Shown in pieces: positions 49,771 to 62,083 of a stretch of 64,000 bases of DNA (position 1 is the first letter of the stretch; every line of letters begins with the position of its first letter). The stretch spans positions 62,001 to 126,000 of the forward strand of contig NJFT01000077.1 of NCBI GenBank assembly GCA_002221725.1. Direction: 5' to 3'. Source of the DNA: Scedosporium boydii. Taxonomy: Eukaryota; Ascomycota; Sordariomycetes; Microascales; Microascaceae. The notes under the pieces are model-generated. The model did not search any database. It saw only the letters and a program-made list of their open reading frames with translations, and was not told the DNA's origin. A program made the position numbers and the translations under genes.

Positions 49771-51435
49771 TCAAGCTTTGGCGCGGAGCTTCTCCTTGCC
49801 TCGCTTCCTCTTACCACCAACCTCTCTACCTTCCTCCACCTCGAGCAACGCCTCCCTCTTCTTCTCGCTGACGAGCTTGAGCGCGTCGCGAATCACCCTC
49901 GTTTCGAGATTAACTCCCTCCTCCTCCCACGCATCCATCTGCCGGCCCACGCGGGCCTCAATCGCCAAGACGAGCTCCACATCTCTCTGGCCGACAAAGG
50001 TAACGGCCTCACCTTTCCTCCCGGCACGGGCTGTACGACCCACACGATGGATGTAGTCATCCGGGTCGCGGGGTACATCGTAGTTAATGACTAAGCTCAC
50101 TTCGGGAATGTCGAGACCTCGGGCGGCCACATCGGTCGCTACGAGGATGCGCGCAGCGGCTGCCCTGAAGCGTCCGAGGTTGTCGGTACGCTGGCGCTGT
50201 GGTAGCTTAGAGTGTAGCGAGGTTACCCTGTGGTCTAGGAGACGTAGCAAGTGGTGTAGGAAGTCGGCCGTGGACGTCCTGTTGCAGAAGATGATGACGG
50301 TCTTGTTCACGTTGCCTTCGGTCGATAGGAACGTGTGGAGGAAGTGTTCGCGATGCGTTACTGGCACTTTCAGGTGCATTTGCTTAAGCGTAGCTGGAAT
50401 AGCTAGCACGGTCGTATCCACCTCGCAGACAAATGCGGGTTCCTTTCCAGGCTTGGTCGGCATGTTTTTGAGTGCCATGACCTCGGGGGTGATAGTGGCT
50501 GTGAACAGCAAAGTCTGTCTTTCCGTCGGCGGTGGCAGGACTGAGAAGCACTCCTCGACATCTGGCAACATACTTCCATGACCGGAGCCATCAAGCAACC
50601 TATCGGCCTCGTCGAGGACGACATACTTCACACGGCGCAGTCCGCAAATGGTGTCTTCCCCCGACGTCCGGATATGATCTGCGAGGCGGCCAGGCGTGGC
50701 AATGACAACATGCGGCCGCTCGCCTAGAGCGATGGCCTGTGCCCTCATGTCCGCACCACCGGTAACGAGAATAGCCTTCAGGAGACGAGGCGAGGAGATG
50801 GCGCTGAATTGCTCGAAGATTTGCAGGGCGAGCTCACGAGTGGGCGTGAGGACGACGGCGAAAATGCCCGAGGGGTCTTCTGCCCACTTCTGGAGGATAG
50901 GAACGGCAAAGGCTACCGTCTTTCCGGAACCGGTACGGCTTCCTCCGATACAGTCTCGGCCCTTCAGAATCTCCGGAATGCAGCCTTTTTGAATGCCCGT
51001 CGGCCTCCGAATGGCCATGTTGGCTAGTGAGTGGACTAGCCACGGCTTGACATTGAGGGAATCAAACGTCGTGTTCGGGTCGGTAGGGGCAAGGATAGGG
51101 TTTGCGCCTGTGGCAGAAGCATCATCCTCAACGGGAGCAGGCTTGACCGAGGGTGCCACAGCCGCACTGGTCTTAGGCTTTATCCTAGATGGTGCTTGGA
51201 AATTTGCCCGTTGGACAGGGACTGAAGGAGTCTCCTCGTCGGAGTCATCCTCAACTGCAGCCTCGGTTCGCCTTCGTTTCCGCGGTTCAGGGCTGTCTAG
51301 CTGATCAGACTCATTGTCTGAATCGTTCGAAGACGGTGATGAGGACCTGGAGGACGACGGGGATGAGCCAGCAGTCCGGCTCCGATCGGTAGTAGCCCCG
51401 GCGGCTACGTGTTTTAGGTGTGCAGCTGACGGCAT
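49771..51435 (-). CDS. dbp8: DEAD-box ATP-dependent RNA helicase Dbp8
   Basis: Intronless, 554 aa from ATG 51435. Dbp8 (human DDX49) is a nucleolar helicase for early cleavages of the 18S rRNA precursor in 40S biogenesis. A Ser/Asp-rich disordered N-terminus (about 1-130) precedes the helicase core. The core shows the Q-motif region ([20 protein letters not shown], then QKGCIP), motif I SRTGSGKT, Ia TPTREL, Ib TPGR, II DEAD, III as TAT (LFTATIT) rather than the commoner [17 protein letters not shown], and [21 protein letters not shown] is a Dbp8-type feature. The C-terminus is basic ([15 protein letters not shown]), as in nucleolar helicases. The frame remains open for 103 codons upstream without an ATG, so 51435 is the natural start. 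Confidence 0.96.
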   Translation of the reverse strand: MPSAAHLKHVAAGATTDRSRTAGSSPSSSRSSSPSSNDSDNESDQLDSPEPRKRRRTEAAVEDDSDEETPSVPVQRANFQAPSRIKPKTSAAVAPSVKPAPVEDDASATGANPILAPTDPNTTFDSLNVKPWLVHSLANMAIRRPTGIQKGCIPEILKGRDCIGGSRTGSGKTVAFAVPILQKWAEDPSGIFAVVLTPTRELALQIFEQFSAISSPRLLKAILVTGGADMRAQAIALGERPHVVIATPGRLADHIRTSGEDTICGLRRVKYVVLDEADRLLDGSGHGSMLPDVEECFSVLPPPTERQTLLFTATITPEVMALKNMPTKPGKEPAFVCEVDTTVLAIPATLKQMHLKVPVTHREHFLHTFLSTEGNVNKTVIIFCNRTSTADFLHHLLRLLDHRVTSLHSKLPQRQRTDNLGRFRAAAARILVATDVAARGLDIPEVSLVINYDVPRDPDDYIHRVGRTARAGRKGEAVTFVGQRDVELVLAIEARVGRQMDAWEEEGVNLETRVIRDALKLVSEKKREALLEVEEGREVGGKRKRGKEKLRAKA

Positions 51436-51931
51436 GCCTGCGTTTCGTCTGGGGTTCCTAAGTTTCGAGTGCGGCGCTGGCCAAGCGTCTCTGAGTTGAG
51501 GCTTTCGTCGGTGCGGTTTGCGGACCGAAAATTTCCCCCTCGAACTTTTTTTTCTTTTTTCCTTTTTTGGTCCCCTTGCCTGCCCAAGCTCATCAATCAG
51601 AGGTTGCTTCAGGTGGGGTGTAAGAGTTACAGTGGGGCAGACCCTCCTGTAAATTCTTGACCCAGAGCTTCTGGCCAACTCTTCAGTGACCTTGGCTAAT
51701 AGCAAACCGCTTCTTTCTGAAGGATCCAGGCACCCCCCGCGCACCGTGAGAGCACATGCTTAGCCGAATATTTTCCATGCTCAGAGTGATCCACACCCCG
51801 ACGACACTGTGCAGGGATGGCCTCCTCGGCGTGTTTCTTGACGTCGAGAAATGCCGTAGATGCCAAAGTAAACACTTTGCCCACATCTTAAATCCTCTAC
51901 AATTATGAAATCCACACGAGAATAGCTTCTT
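51436..51931. other. Spacer upstream of Dbp8
   Basis: A 496-bp spacer between the kinase-like gene and Dbp8, both on the minus strand. It contains a pyrimidine-rich run on the plus strand near 51545-51570, which is purine-rich leader for Dbp8. Nothing else is seen. Confidence 0.5.
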
Positions 51932-53117
51932 CTAACTGTTTTCCATGTTACGATCCCATAGCCTATCCACCAGCCACGGAACCGGGTATCGGCCTGGAGA
52001 GGCGAGGTCAGGCAGGTAATTGTACCAGTCAAACTCATCTCTCGGTGTTAAAATATTCGTGGCCTTGACACTTTCCCAGTACTCTGGGTAGAAACCGCAT
52101 GTCTCCCAATCAATAATAGCCTCAATTTCCCAAGAGCCATCCTCTGCTTTCTGGACTAGGATATTCGCTGGACGAATATCCCCGTGTGTGCACACGCATT
52201 TCACCGGTAATGTTGGAAGTAGATTGCGTAGGAGTCGGGTGTAAACGGGCGAGACTGTCTTGGCTCCGCTAAAAACCCAATCCTGGAACTCTTGGTCATT
52301 GGTGATCGGCTTGCGGCTCACGCGGGTGCCACGCCTAATGTCCCTACAGGGTAGGCCACCAACCCCACCGACTGCCATGCCATCTGGAAAAGGTAGGGAT
52401 CTCATCTGGGAGAGGAGGGAATTGAGCTGTGTGCTGATGGATTGCTTCTCACTGTCTGAAAGCTGGCCCCAGGCGGTCTCCAAATTCATCCCCGGCACAA
52501 AACTCGTAAACAACAGGGAATAAACCCCGAACCGCAGCAGGCCATGCGGTCGGGGGACAGGAAACCCAGGTAAGTGTTCTCGTAGGTATGTGAGAGATTG
52601 ATGCTCAGTCAATGCGTTGTCTCCATTGGCAATGACTTTAACGGCAAACGTCTCCTTGACCCGGAATACCATGACAGAGGCTGCCCACACGCTCTTATAG
52701 AGGACTTCGCTTTCATCTAGGAGGTCTATGAGCGTTTCTGAAAGAGGCTTATCGCTCTCTAAAAGGGGCTGGAGTTCGGTTGATGGCTCAAACACGGTAG
52801 ACACGTCGGCAGTCACGTCGAATCTGGAGCGGACGTCATCAGGAGGAAAGGAGCATGTGGCCCCTTTCGCTCGAGAGGGTACCGCTGAATAGAAACCTAA
52901 GTTAGAAGACTAGAGGTGACGGAAACGTGTAGGAAGCATTACCTTTTAGTAATTTCAGCTTCTCTGAATAGTTCTTCGATATGAGTGAGGCGATATCGAC
53001 TTCGGGGTCCTTTTTGACCGCATCCCCTAGCCAGCGTAGCATGTCACGGTTCCATTTCGCTGCTGGAGTCTTCGGGTTGGCCTTGTTGACACGATTCTTG
53101 GATACTGGGTTAGACAT
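51932..53117 (-). CDS. Aminoglycoside-phosphotransferase-fold kinase-like protein
   Basis: Two minus-strand exons (53117-52943, 52884-51932) across a 58-nt intron encode 375 aa. The protein belongs to the APH family expanded in filamentous fungi. Visible catalytic motifs are AVKVI (ATP-binding Lys, about 141), CTHGDIRPANILV (Brenner's motif with catalytic Asp, about 294) and IIDWE (metal-binding Asp, about 317), so it looks enzymatically intact. A ~80-residue N-terminal extension (KNRVNKANPKTPAAKWNRD and on) is Lys/Asn-rich and precedes the kinase fold. No signal peptide. Substrates of fungal members are mostly unknown, and nothing here shows antibiotic resistance. The gene lies 496 bp upstream of Dbp8 on the same strand. 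Confidence 0.88.
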
Positions 53118-56100
53118 CAGTGTTGTGTTTGCGCATTTGAAGGGGTGCTCCAGGTTTGCTCTGTTACTGCTTGGGTGGCAGCATTGAAAGAAACTTGGGA
53201 GAAATCTCAACTCCTCTTGCCAGCATAGATTCATGAATTTTATCACGTGCAGCCTGCAGGTCACTTCCCTCTCAATTTACGATCCTGATACGGCTCTCTC
53301 CACTCTGCCTCCTCACCTCGGCCAAGTTCTCACTTTCCACCATCAAACCACAACTGTAGCAGCCACCATGCCATGGCGATGCTCCTTTTGGGCTGTCCAT
53401 AGCGTGGAAAATGGTTGAGACGCTACGAAGGTACAAGTTGGCCAATCACACATCATATATTCCAAGGTGGCATTCTAGATTCAGGACTAATGTGGGCCAC
53501 GGCCAATTGGGTCCCGCCCCCGCATAAACGCGCGCTTGATGAGGGAGATGAGAAGGGGGAAATTCGTCGAGTATTCTGCAACTTTGGCGATCCCTTGTCG
53601 CCCCATATGGTCATCTGGGAGACATGTGGCGTGGAATCCATACCATGGCGGCATTGGCTCTTGTTCAGGATTCGATATGGGCGATACTTCGTACTGCGTA
53701 CTGGTGGGCAGTGGGCTTCTTGCATGTCCATGGGGCGGGGGCGGCTGTTCGCTCCAGTCCAGCGGAGGACTCGAAGCTCATGTTCAGCATCCAACGAAGT
53801 GATGGTCATAGTTCCGTTGCCCATACAATGAACTCTCGATTCATAATTCATCCCAGCTAATCCTATAATGCCGACGTAGTGGAGTTAATCCAGAGTGGAG
53901 CCACTTCATAAAGTCTAAGTTATAAGCAAACTACGCATAGCTCTTGGTATTGGAGAATGGATCTTTCAAGCAAGGCAAGACGTTCCTTCCTCATCTGAAT
54001 TTCTACATCTCAGCGTAGTATCTTTATATCCGATGGCATGGAAGCATTTCCAACCGAGCAGCTCAAGGCAGTAGCGACTGCGACCAATGACCAAGTGGTC
54101 AATGGAGCGCTCAGAAGGTTAGAAAAATTGCAATTTTCGTAGCTTGTGGCAAGCAATCAGGAGTTCGACCCTGAGAGCGCGCCACGAGCGAGCTTTTTGC
54201 TCTTTTTTCTTTTTGGGCTTTTTTCTTCTTCCAGCTTTACTTTTCTTCTTTTTGGGTTTTCGGCCTTCCCATGCCGGCCAGATGCCGGTCCAGATGCCAG
54301 TCACTACCGCCATTGACCATTCTAATCGGTCCAATGTTTGCTGGCTTATTTCTACAGGGCACTCGTGCTATCGAAGAATAGCGTCAATGAGCCTATCGAT
54401 TCGCTTTGGCGTGCATTCGTCCGAGGAAGGAATCGTAATCACGATACTCTCATCGTGCTAATAGCGCGTCGACAGAACGAATTGACCACTGAGAGCCTAT
54501 GAGAGGCTAACCGGAAGAGGCATCACGCCAAGAATCACCATCCCTGAGCGATTGCTGGCAAGGGGCCGCATACGTCGTACAAGCCAAGGCACCCAGTCAT
54601 ATCCCAGGAACGTCGATCCGGTCCATACAAATTCATAGACAATGCTATTATGATGAGATCGAAGTGAAAAGCCGTCAGGTTTCAGATTACAAAGAATTCC
54701 GAAGCACTCCAAGGCATGCGCCTCGATCCGCCCATCGAATTTCAGAGTTCCGCATGAGGGGTGACCTGACCTTCTGTAGGTTCAAGTACCATTCCTTTAG
54801 TTTTGACCCTTTACCTGGCAGAGGCTCCCTTGGTCTTGCCAATTGGCAGAGACCACAGACCGCAATGTCGACTCGTCCTCGAAGTTGATGCACTTCGTTA
54901 GGGTAAGGAGTGTAAGACTTATGGACTGGTGATACCCTTCTCGCACCGAGCTGTCGTGATTGGGCCTGATCTGGCGGAGCCAACTCGGCGAGTTTAGGAA
55001 AAGGACTCTCTGTCCCCGTCATCCATTCTTACACAACCTCCCCAGATCCGGAATGTGAATGCACATTTGAGCTTGGTACTTCGTACACTGCATAGTAATT
55101 AATGTTCCCCCTCCGCCGGCGGCCCCCAAGCACCATCCTGCAATCCTGCGGTCGGGACCCACGACCCATTCCAACATCACGCTGATTGTCAGTGGTCAAG
55201 AGTCGTGAACTGAACAATGGACCGACTTCCCCGGCATCCCGTGCAGTCACATTTCCAGTGATGGGGCCACAATTCCAATCGACTGACGCTGTCTGAATCC
55301 AACACCGAATCCCATCGTTTCACCGAACGGCAGGCCTTATTTCTCCTCCCGCCTTGAGTGTCCTCGGCCCTCCTGCTTGCAAGCTTCTACAGAGTAAATG
55401 CACGGGAAACCGGGCATTGGGCAATTGCGTGAAAGGATTTGGGTTCTGGCTCTAAGGACGGGAGCCAATGCTGGCAAGCAGCCCTCAATGTGACAAGGGT
55501 CGGTGCGCGACCATTGGCAGCTTGTCCCAGGTTCAAATGTTCCTGTTTGATGCGTGAGGGGTTCGAAGTTGAGCGCTAAGGAGCATCGAATGAAGAGCGC
55601 GGGTTGGAGAATTTTAGGGCTTGACCGGCAGGTTCCCCGCCCGCCCCCAGCCAGGCTAGGCTTGAGAGGGGCTGCTCCTGCAGACTTCACCACCACCAAC
55701 GTGCCGCAGTTGGACAGACTACGAAGCAGAACTTGGAGTTCAAGTGTCAAATGTCAACATGAAGTATATTGATGCCTGCCGCCTCGTCTTCATAGTTGAT
55801 CAACAGTACCTGACTTGCATACCTCTCTCATCCTCTCATCAAGTGCTATGCGTCATGTGCTGTGGATAAGTCAATGTACTTCGTTCCTATTATTGCTCAT
55901 TACAAGTTATCAACGAGCATGGCCTTGACTGGACACGAAGGCAGAGGCGTCGACCGGTCATCCCGAAGTTGAGTTGTTGCATCGAAGTCGAGGGACAACA
56001 CAGGCTTCTGGGGGTCGGACCTGGCCAAACACTATGATTGATCCTTATTCGAAATGAACCTACGAAATCCGATTACGAGGCTGTCCGAGTCTCACCGAGT

Positions 56101-56299
56101 TGTTGTCTGTTCTTCAATGTTCCCATAACAATTAATAATGAAAGATGCACATGTCGCCCTACTGATGCCCATCTTTTTACCACACTCAACTGGTCTGAAA
56201 CCCCTTCATTGACACAGTTGTAACTCGTGCCTGGCCACTCGGCTTCCCGTCCTGCCCTGGTTCTATCCGAATCCTAGTCAAATTGATGCCACCAATTGA
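53118..56299. other. 3.2-kb gene-free region
   Basis: No supported coding gene. Exact TACTTCGTA copies begin at 53685 and 55077. A T-rich stretch with repeated TTCTTTTTGGG words occurs at 54200-54265. A GTTCGA string near 54169 recalls a tRNA T-arm but does not fold into one. Confidence 0.5.
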
Positions 56300-57208
56300 T
56301 AACACATTCCACTCCCGGGCCAGCCCAGCTCAGCCCAGGCGCCTTGGTCTAGGCCACCCCAGTACAAAGCGTGGTACGTACTTGTAGGACTGGGGTACAT
56401 CACTCAATTGTACCCGTGTCCATCCAGTCCAGCCCAGTCTCTCCCACCTGGCGACTGTCACAATTACAACTGCGACTGACCTTGCCTGGCAATGCGCTCA
56501 ACTTGCCGTCTTGTTGATCCTCCCCGCCTTTGTTCTTTGTTCCCACTTCCTTCTTCAGGTCACAACTTCAGCCATCTTCAGCCATCAAAAGCCTCGCCAC
56601 CCCTTCCCCCTTCTCTTCCCCTTATATTGTAACACTCGATCATTCCGGCCACGTCTTGTTGGACTGGATTATTGCTTACGGGCTTCGGGTCTCGCCTTTT
56701 TCCCTCCTCCCCCCACGAATTATACATGCGAGATCCAAAGTCATTTCCGGTCGTTCTAGATTCCTCCATTTTCTCTACTTCCTACCACACGAGCCGGAAT
56801 ACTCGCAGTCCTCTCTCCGCCCCTATCTACGCCGAAACTTCCCGCCTTATTTCAGTCTTTCGTTAATAACGGACGAGTAGTTGTTTTACTTTGTTTGAGT
56901 TCTTGCATGTTAGACAGCGTTATATATCAGACTGCCGAGTTGTCGACCCGTCATCTTTCGTTACCCGAGCATATCATTCTCGACTCCCAATCCCAAAACC
57001 TCTGACCCGGACATCTTCGAACCAACGAGCTCTTTCCCATAGCCCAAGACACACGCCTCGCCTGTCCAGGAGCCGACCGATAATCAGCCAACGGCTTCGC
57101 CCCTTGCTCTAGTCTAAGGCCAAGACTGGGCTCTCTGGAGCTCTCTCTTACATATATACCGTTATCCTCTACACATATCAGCAACCACTCCGGTTCAGCC
57201 TACTCAAA
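56300..57208 (+). promoter_or_regulatory. Promoter and long pyrimidine-rich leader of the MAPKK gene
   Basis: About 900 bp upstream of the MAPKK ATG. 56310-56460 holds repeated CAGCCCAG/CCAGTCCAG words. 56500-57200 is strongly C/T-rich with many TCTTC-type runs, typical of fungal transcription-start regions and long 5' leaders. Short upstream frames starting with ATG are present in it. The exact start of transcription is not visible. Confidence 0.4.
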
Positions 57209-59028
57209 ATGGCCGATCTCTCTGCCCACACCCAGGGAGATGCCCCTCTCCCCGTATGTAAACCTCTGCGTACAAAAGCCGTGTCAAAGCGGTGGAACTA
57301 ACTGAGCGCCGCTCTAGGTCCCGCCAACGACGAGCTCTATCCAGCCCCCCTCCGCCACCATCCCGACAATGTCTGCGCCTGCCCCCCTTCTCCGACCCGC
57401 TCTCGGCGGCCGTGGCGGACGAGCCCCGAGGTTAGGCCTCGCGATTCCCGCTTCCCCTAACGTCAAGGCCGTGTCTCCAGCTGGCGGTCCTGCCCCCGCA
57501 CCCTCGAGGCCACCCCTTCCTACACTGAACATCAACACCCCTGCGGGCAGCAAAGTTTCTGCTTATTCACAACCGCCTCGAAGTAGCAATATCCAGCCCG
57601 GCCAATCTGCTGGCGGCGGCAGCGAGAGCAGCGCCGCCCATTCTAGGTCGGGCAGCTTTGGTCCTTTCGATGGTCGAGCGAGCAATCCCACGTCAGCTGG
57701 CTCTCAATACTCCGCCCTTTCCTTCGCATCACAGTTCGGCCTCGATGTTTCAAGGGCACAGGGGACTCCCGATCCGGTGTCTGCCGTGGGTTCCTTATAC
57801 TCTGAACGGAGCGACGGCGGCGTGGGTATGGAGCGGGACGGTAGCCTACAGGGTCTTGAGGCCTTTGACCAGCTGAGTCTCGACCGTGGCCGAACGAAGG
57901 ACGTTGAGGAGCTCGACAACGAGGCGTGGCAGATTGCCAATATGGAGAAGAGGATAGTCCAGCTCGGAAGCCTCGGCGAGGGTGCTGGTGGTGCTGTGAC
58001 GAAGTGTATGCTTAAGGGCGGGAAGACGGTGTTCGCTCTCAAGGTTCGTCCATCACTAGGCCTCGCCACTTTTTACTCTTATTCCAAGATAGGAACTAAC
58101 TAGAGTATAGGTCATTACTTCGAACCCCGACCCAGATGTTAAGAAGCAAATCGTCCGAGAGCTCGACTTCAACAAGGGCTGCGCTTCAGAGCACATCTGT
58201 CGCTACTACGGTGCTTTCGTGGATCCTTCGACGGCTAGCATTTTTATCGCCATGGAGTTCTGCGAAGGCGGATCCCTCGACAGCATCTACAAAGAGGTAA
58301 AGCGTCTCGGCGGTCGCACGGGAGAAAAAGTTTTGGGCAAGGTGGCCGAGGGCGTCTTGGGCGGTCTCACATATCTTCACAGTCGGCGCATCATTCACCG
58401 TGATATAAAACCTTCCAACATTCTGCTATGTCGCAATGGCGAGGTGAAGCTGTGCGACTTTGGCGTGTCAGGCGATTTCGGCACCAAGGGTGAGGCGGAT
58501 ACGTTTATCGGGACCAGCTACTACATGGCGCCCGAGCGAATCACGGGCAAGTCGTATACCATTACGTCCGACGTGTGGTCCACTGGCGTCACCCTGCTTG
58601 AGGTCGCACAGCATCGGTTCCCCTTCCCTGCGGATGGCACAGAGATGCAGCCTCGCGCAGGGTTGATTGACCTGCTGACGTACATTGTCCGCCAACCCAT
58701 TCCGAAACTGAAGGATGAGCCGGAGAATAATATCGTGTGGAGCGACAACTTCAAATACTTTATTGAGTGCTGGTGAGTTTTTATATATTTTGACTCGAAA
58801 ATATATTTCGGTCATCACCCAAACCTGCTCTGCGCTTGTATGCTGTGGATTTGACTAACTTGCTTGGTGAATAGTCTCGAGAAAGAGGGATCTAGGAGGG
58901 CGACGCCGTGGAGGATGCTAGAGCACCCATGGATGGTCGAGATGAAGGCGAAACGAGTTAATATGAGCAAATTCCTCTCCCAGGTCTGGGGCTGGGATGA
59001 GCAGCAGGCCCCCCCCGCGGCGGCTTAG
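57209..59028 (+). CDS. mkk1: MAP kinase kinase of the cell-wall-integrity pathway (Mkk1/2 type)
   Basis: Four exons (57209-57253, 57318-58043, 58111-58772, 58875-59028; introns 64, 67 and 102 nt) encode 528 aa. Residues 1-220 are a Pro/Ser/Ala-rich regulatory region. The kinase domain follows: Gly loop LGEGAGGAV (about 236), FALK lysine (about 257), HRDIKPSN (about 353), DFGVSGDFG (about 373), activation-loop [16 protein letters not shown] with the phosphorylatable Thr residues, and the block [20 protein letters not shown] that marks filamentous-fungal Mkk1/2 rather than Ste7 or Pbs2 orthologues. It would be phosphorylated by the Bck1-type MAPKKK and would activate the Slt2/Mpk1-type MAPK, controlling wall synthesis and stress response. 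Exon 4 restores [20 protein letters not shown]. It converges on Pus7 downstream. Confidence 0.95.
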
Positions 59029-59662
59029 ACGTCGAATTGATTCTTGAATGGGGAAAGGACTGTTTGACATTTCCTTTCCCTGGCAGCTCATCATTCCGTT
59101 GTGGCCCTGCGGGAGCTGCAATTATACCTGTCGAGGTTACACTACCGACGAATCTATCATAGGCCAGACCAGACTGTTTCGAGAAACGAACAAAAGAATA
59201 CTCGGGAGGTGGATAGGTTAAAGAGCACACGAAGGCTGTATCCCGCCTTTTGGGATATGAAAGATGGCCCACTCTCCTCTTCGGTTCCCTTTGATTTTGG
59301 GTTTCGCCGTATTTTCCTTTTTGACATCAATGGCATGAACGGCTTAGCGGTCTCGGTGGATTGGTTTCATGTCGGAGAAGGAAATGGATGGGATGAATGA
59401 ATGGTATTGGATGTGTACAGCCAGTTTGTTTTGGTTTTGGTTTACTCTTGGAATCCAAGGAGAATATGATAGCATGAAAGCAAACTTTTTTCTACCCATG
59501 AAGGCGCGCATGTTTGGGATGTGATGATCGGGGTGTCAGGCTGATACGTGCCATCCAGTCCCTCAGCGACATGATGTGTTCTGGAGGCATCTGAAGTTGT
59601 TGCATTGGTTTAGGACAAATACCGTCTACACTCCAGACTTAAAGCAAGAACTTTTATATCAT
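59029..59662. other. Convergent spacer, MAPKK and Pus7 genes
   Basis: A 634-bp spacer of 3' flanks. No exact TACGAAGTA copy, repeat or RNA gene is seen. Confidence 0.55.
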
Positions 59663-62083
59663 TCAAGACCGACCGCCTGCAGCTTGCTCATCAGGCGCAA
59701 GACCCATCTCCCTGATAGCCACCGTCGCATATGCACTCCTACCCAGTTGAAAGTGCAAAATAGCAGCAACCTTGCCCGCCACAGGGGTAGTCGTCTCCTC
59801 CGCCCCCGTCATCTCCACATCCGCGGGCGCCTCCACCCCGCCCTCCGACTCGAGCTTCGTCTTCTTGGCGGGATTTTCCTCTTCTTCCTCACCTTCCAAG
59901 TTTCTCTTTCCAACACCACCACGCTTCTGCTTCCTCGCCTGTTCCTCCTGCTCCCTCTTCTCCTTCATGAGAAGGTCTAGGTCCGTAGGGTACATCTGCT
60001 CATTGTCATCCACGTAGGCGCGCACCTCTACGCTCGGCGCATCGAGGAACCGCGTGATAAGGTGTCTATACCTCCCAGGCACCGTAAACTCCTTGTGGCT
60101 CTTTGGTAAATTCAAAGGATCCAGAGCGCCGTTCTCGGGACGGCCCATGAACTCGCGGTAGAATTCGCCGACGGCGTTGTTCGGGAGGAGCGTGCTTGTT
60201 CCGGCGCTGGGGAGAACGACGTCGAAGATGGTGTAGGCGCCGCTCGCGGCTTCTTCGGCGGTTAAAGGCCGGGCGGAGACGGCGATTTCATCGTCGTCAT
60301 CTTCCGGAAGATCGGTGACTACTTCTTCTTCGTCTCCGCCGGCTTCGGTTTGTTCTGCGGCAGCAGATTTGTCGTCGATGATGACAAGGTCGCCTTCTAC
60401 GACTGTTCCGCCGTAGAGAGACCAGCGCTTGCTAGCCGCGTGGTTCCACACGTAGGATTGGTAGGCGTGGAGGTAGAGCGAGCGTAGATTCCGGGGTAGG
60501 TGGAGCAGGGCACCGGCGTAGTCCCCGCGTGAGCTCGGCGATCGGCCGAGGTGGTTGATGATTGTGGACTCGGCGACGAAGCGCTTGGGGAGGTGTTTCA
60601 GGGCCTGGGCGGTGTTGTGCTGGGTTTGGAAGACGTGGCAGGCGAGCGCACGGTTGTACTCGTCGTGCCTGGCGTTACTCTTCGGTAGGTCTGCGGGAGG
60701 CGGGTCATCGAGCACCGAGGGGTCGTATTGCAGAAGGGCGTTGACTGCCTCCTCTAACTTGCCGCCCATGATCATCATGCCGATCTTGTTGGTGCCCGTC
60801 GCGTAGCTGCCGAAGCGTTGGTGGCCGAAGTAGTTGATCCAGCCGTTTTTGTACATGCTGTCCAGCGTCCCTTGTAAGGAAGACTGGAGGGTCTCGACTC
60901 TTTCGGATACAGGCTTTTCCTGGTCCTGGGAAAAGTGGCAGTCTTTCACGACAATGGTGAATTCGTTGCCCTTGAGCTGGCCGAGACGTATGGCGTCATG
61001 GCTATACATGTAATCGCCGGTCTTCATGCCGTAGAGCTTAGGGTTAAGCCTCGCAAGGTCAGTCGCTGTCCGCTGGCGGACGGAGCAGCGCTGCACGGTG
61101 GCCGCGCGGCGGTCCTTGGTCCCGGCGAAGTGGATCGAGCGGGACTTGAGCGCCAGCATGCGGGATATGAGGCTCACGGCCTCCATGGTGTCTCGATTCT
61201 CTTTGAAGAGGGTGAAGTGGAGGAATTCGCCGCTGCCGGGACAGTCGACGCGGAGCTTGGAACCTTTGTTCTTGTTCTTGGTGCGGTTGGATTTGCGCTT
61301 GCTGGCGACGATGGCGCCCGTTGGATCGGTTGTGGTGTCGATTTCGGACTTAAATATCCTTCTCACTTCCTATGCCAATGTACTCTAGTCAGTCTTTCTC
61401 TGTGCGGAAAGTCCTACGGGGAAGAACATGGTGCTTGTTCTCTTTTCGGGCCGAGTCGTACTTGGTGAATCTTGGATCTTGTTGCTTTGTCTTCGATGAG
61501 ACCAGTGCTGGCCGAAGTCTTCGCCTGCGCGTTGGCAGATTTGTACATGTCTACCAGTTTCTCTGCAAACTCAGCTGACGTGAGGTCTTTGAGAGCTGCT
61601 ACGTCCTCTGCTGGGATATCCGGCTTCTCGGGAGCATCATTCTCCGACGAGGGAGTTGGAGGTGGCCGGTTGTTCTGCGGCGAACGTTAGAGAGGTGACC
61701 AGAAATTTCATGTACAATAGGTAGTATACGTACATCTTTGGGTGTCTCAATGTTGCAATTCCTCAAGTGCAAGACAGTTCCGTCCTTCTGAATTTCATTG
61801 ACCAGGAAGTCAGTACGTCTACATAAGAATATACATCAGTCTCTGCGAACACTTCAAGCCATTCCGGCTTCCTAGTTCCTCGCCATTGGTCCCCCACCAC
61901 CCAGCCGTTCATTCAGAACACATCAGTTCGAAAGGAGAAAGAAAAGAAGCGTCCATCTTAAATATACCTGTGTCGCATGATTCCCTGCCAGAACGTCGGT
62001 GGAATCGACACCCTCTCAGTAATGCCAATGGAGGTGTCAAAGGCTGCGCTGCTGCGCTGGATATCGGGGCGGGCAGACGCCAT
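59663..62083 (-). CDS. pus7: Multisubstrate pseudouridine synthase 7 (TruD family)
   Basis: Four minus-strand exons (62083-61968, 61818-61734, 61674-61462, 61369-59663; introns 149, 59 and 92 nt) encode 706 aa. Pus7 isomerises uridine to pseudouridine in U2 snRNA, 5S rRNA, tRNA and mRNA within UNUAR-type contexts. The TruD signature FAGTKDRRA contains the catalytic Asp. Other family blocks are FTLFKENRDTMEAV, RLGQLKGNEFTIVV, NYFGHQRFG and LHAYQSYVWN. The N-terminal exons give the family start (SIGITERV, then TDFLVNEIQKDG), confirmed across junctions. The insert in the TRUD domain (about residues 490-530) is acidic. Near the C-terminus is a Lys/Glu-rich patch (EEENPAKKTKLESEGG) that could include a nuclear signal. 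It ends with HFQLGRSAYATVAIREMG, another conserved block. Confidence 0.95.

Noticed and set aside
51436..51744. N-terminal extension of Dbp8 from 51744
   Set aside because: The codon at 51744 is GTG, not ATG; the first in-frame ATG is 51435, which fits the family length.
54119..54215. Possible tRNA (GAGTTCGACCCTG resembling a T-arm, followed by a T run)
   Set aside because: The T stem does not pair beyond two base pairs and no D-arm or acceptor stem can be drawn on either strand.
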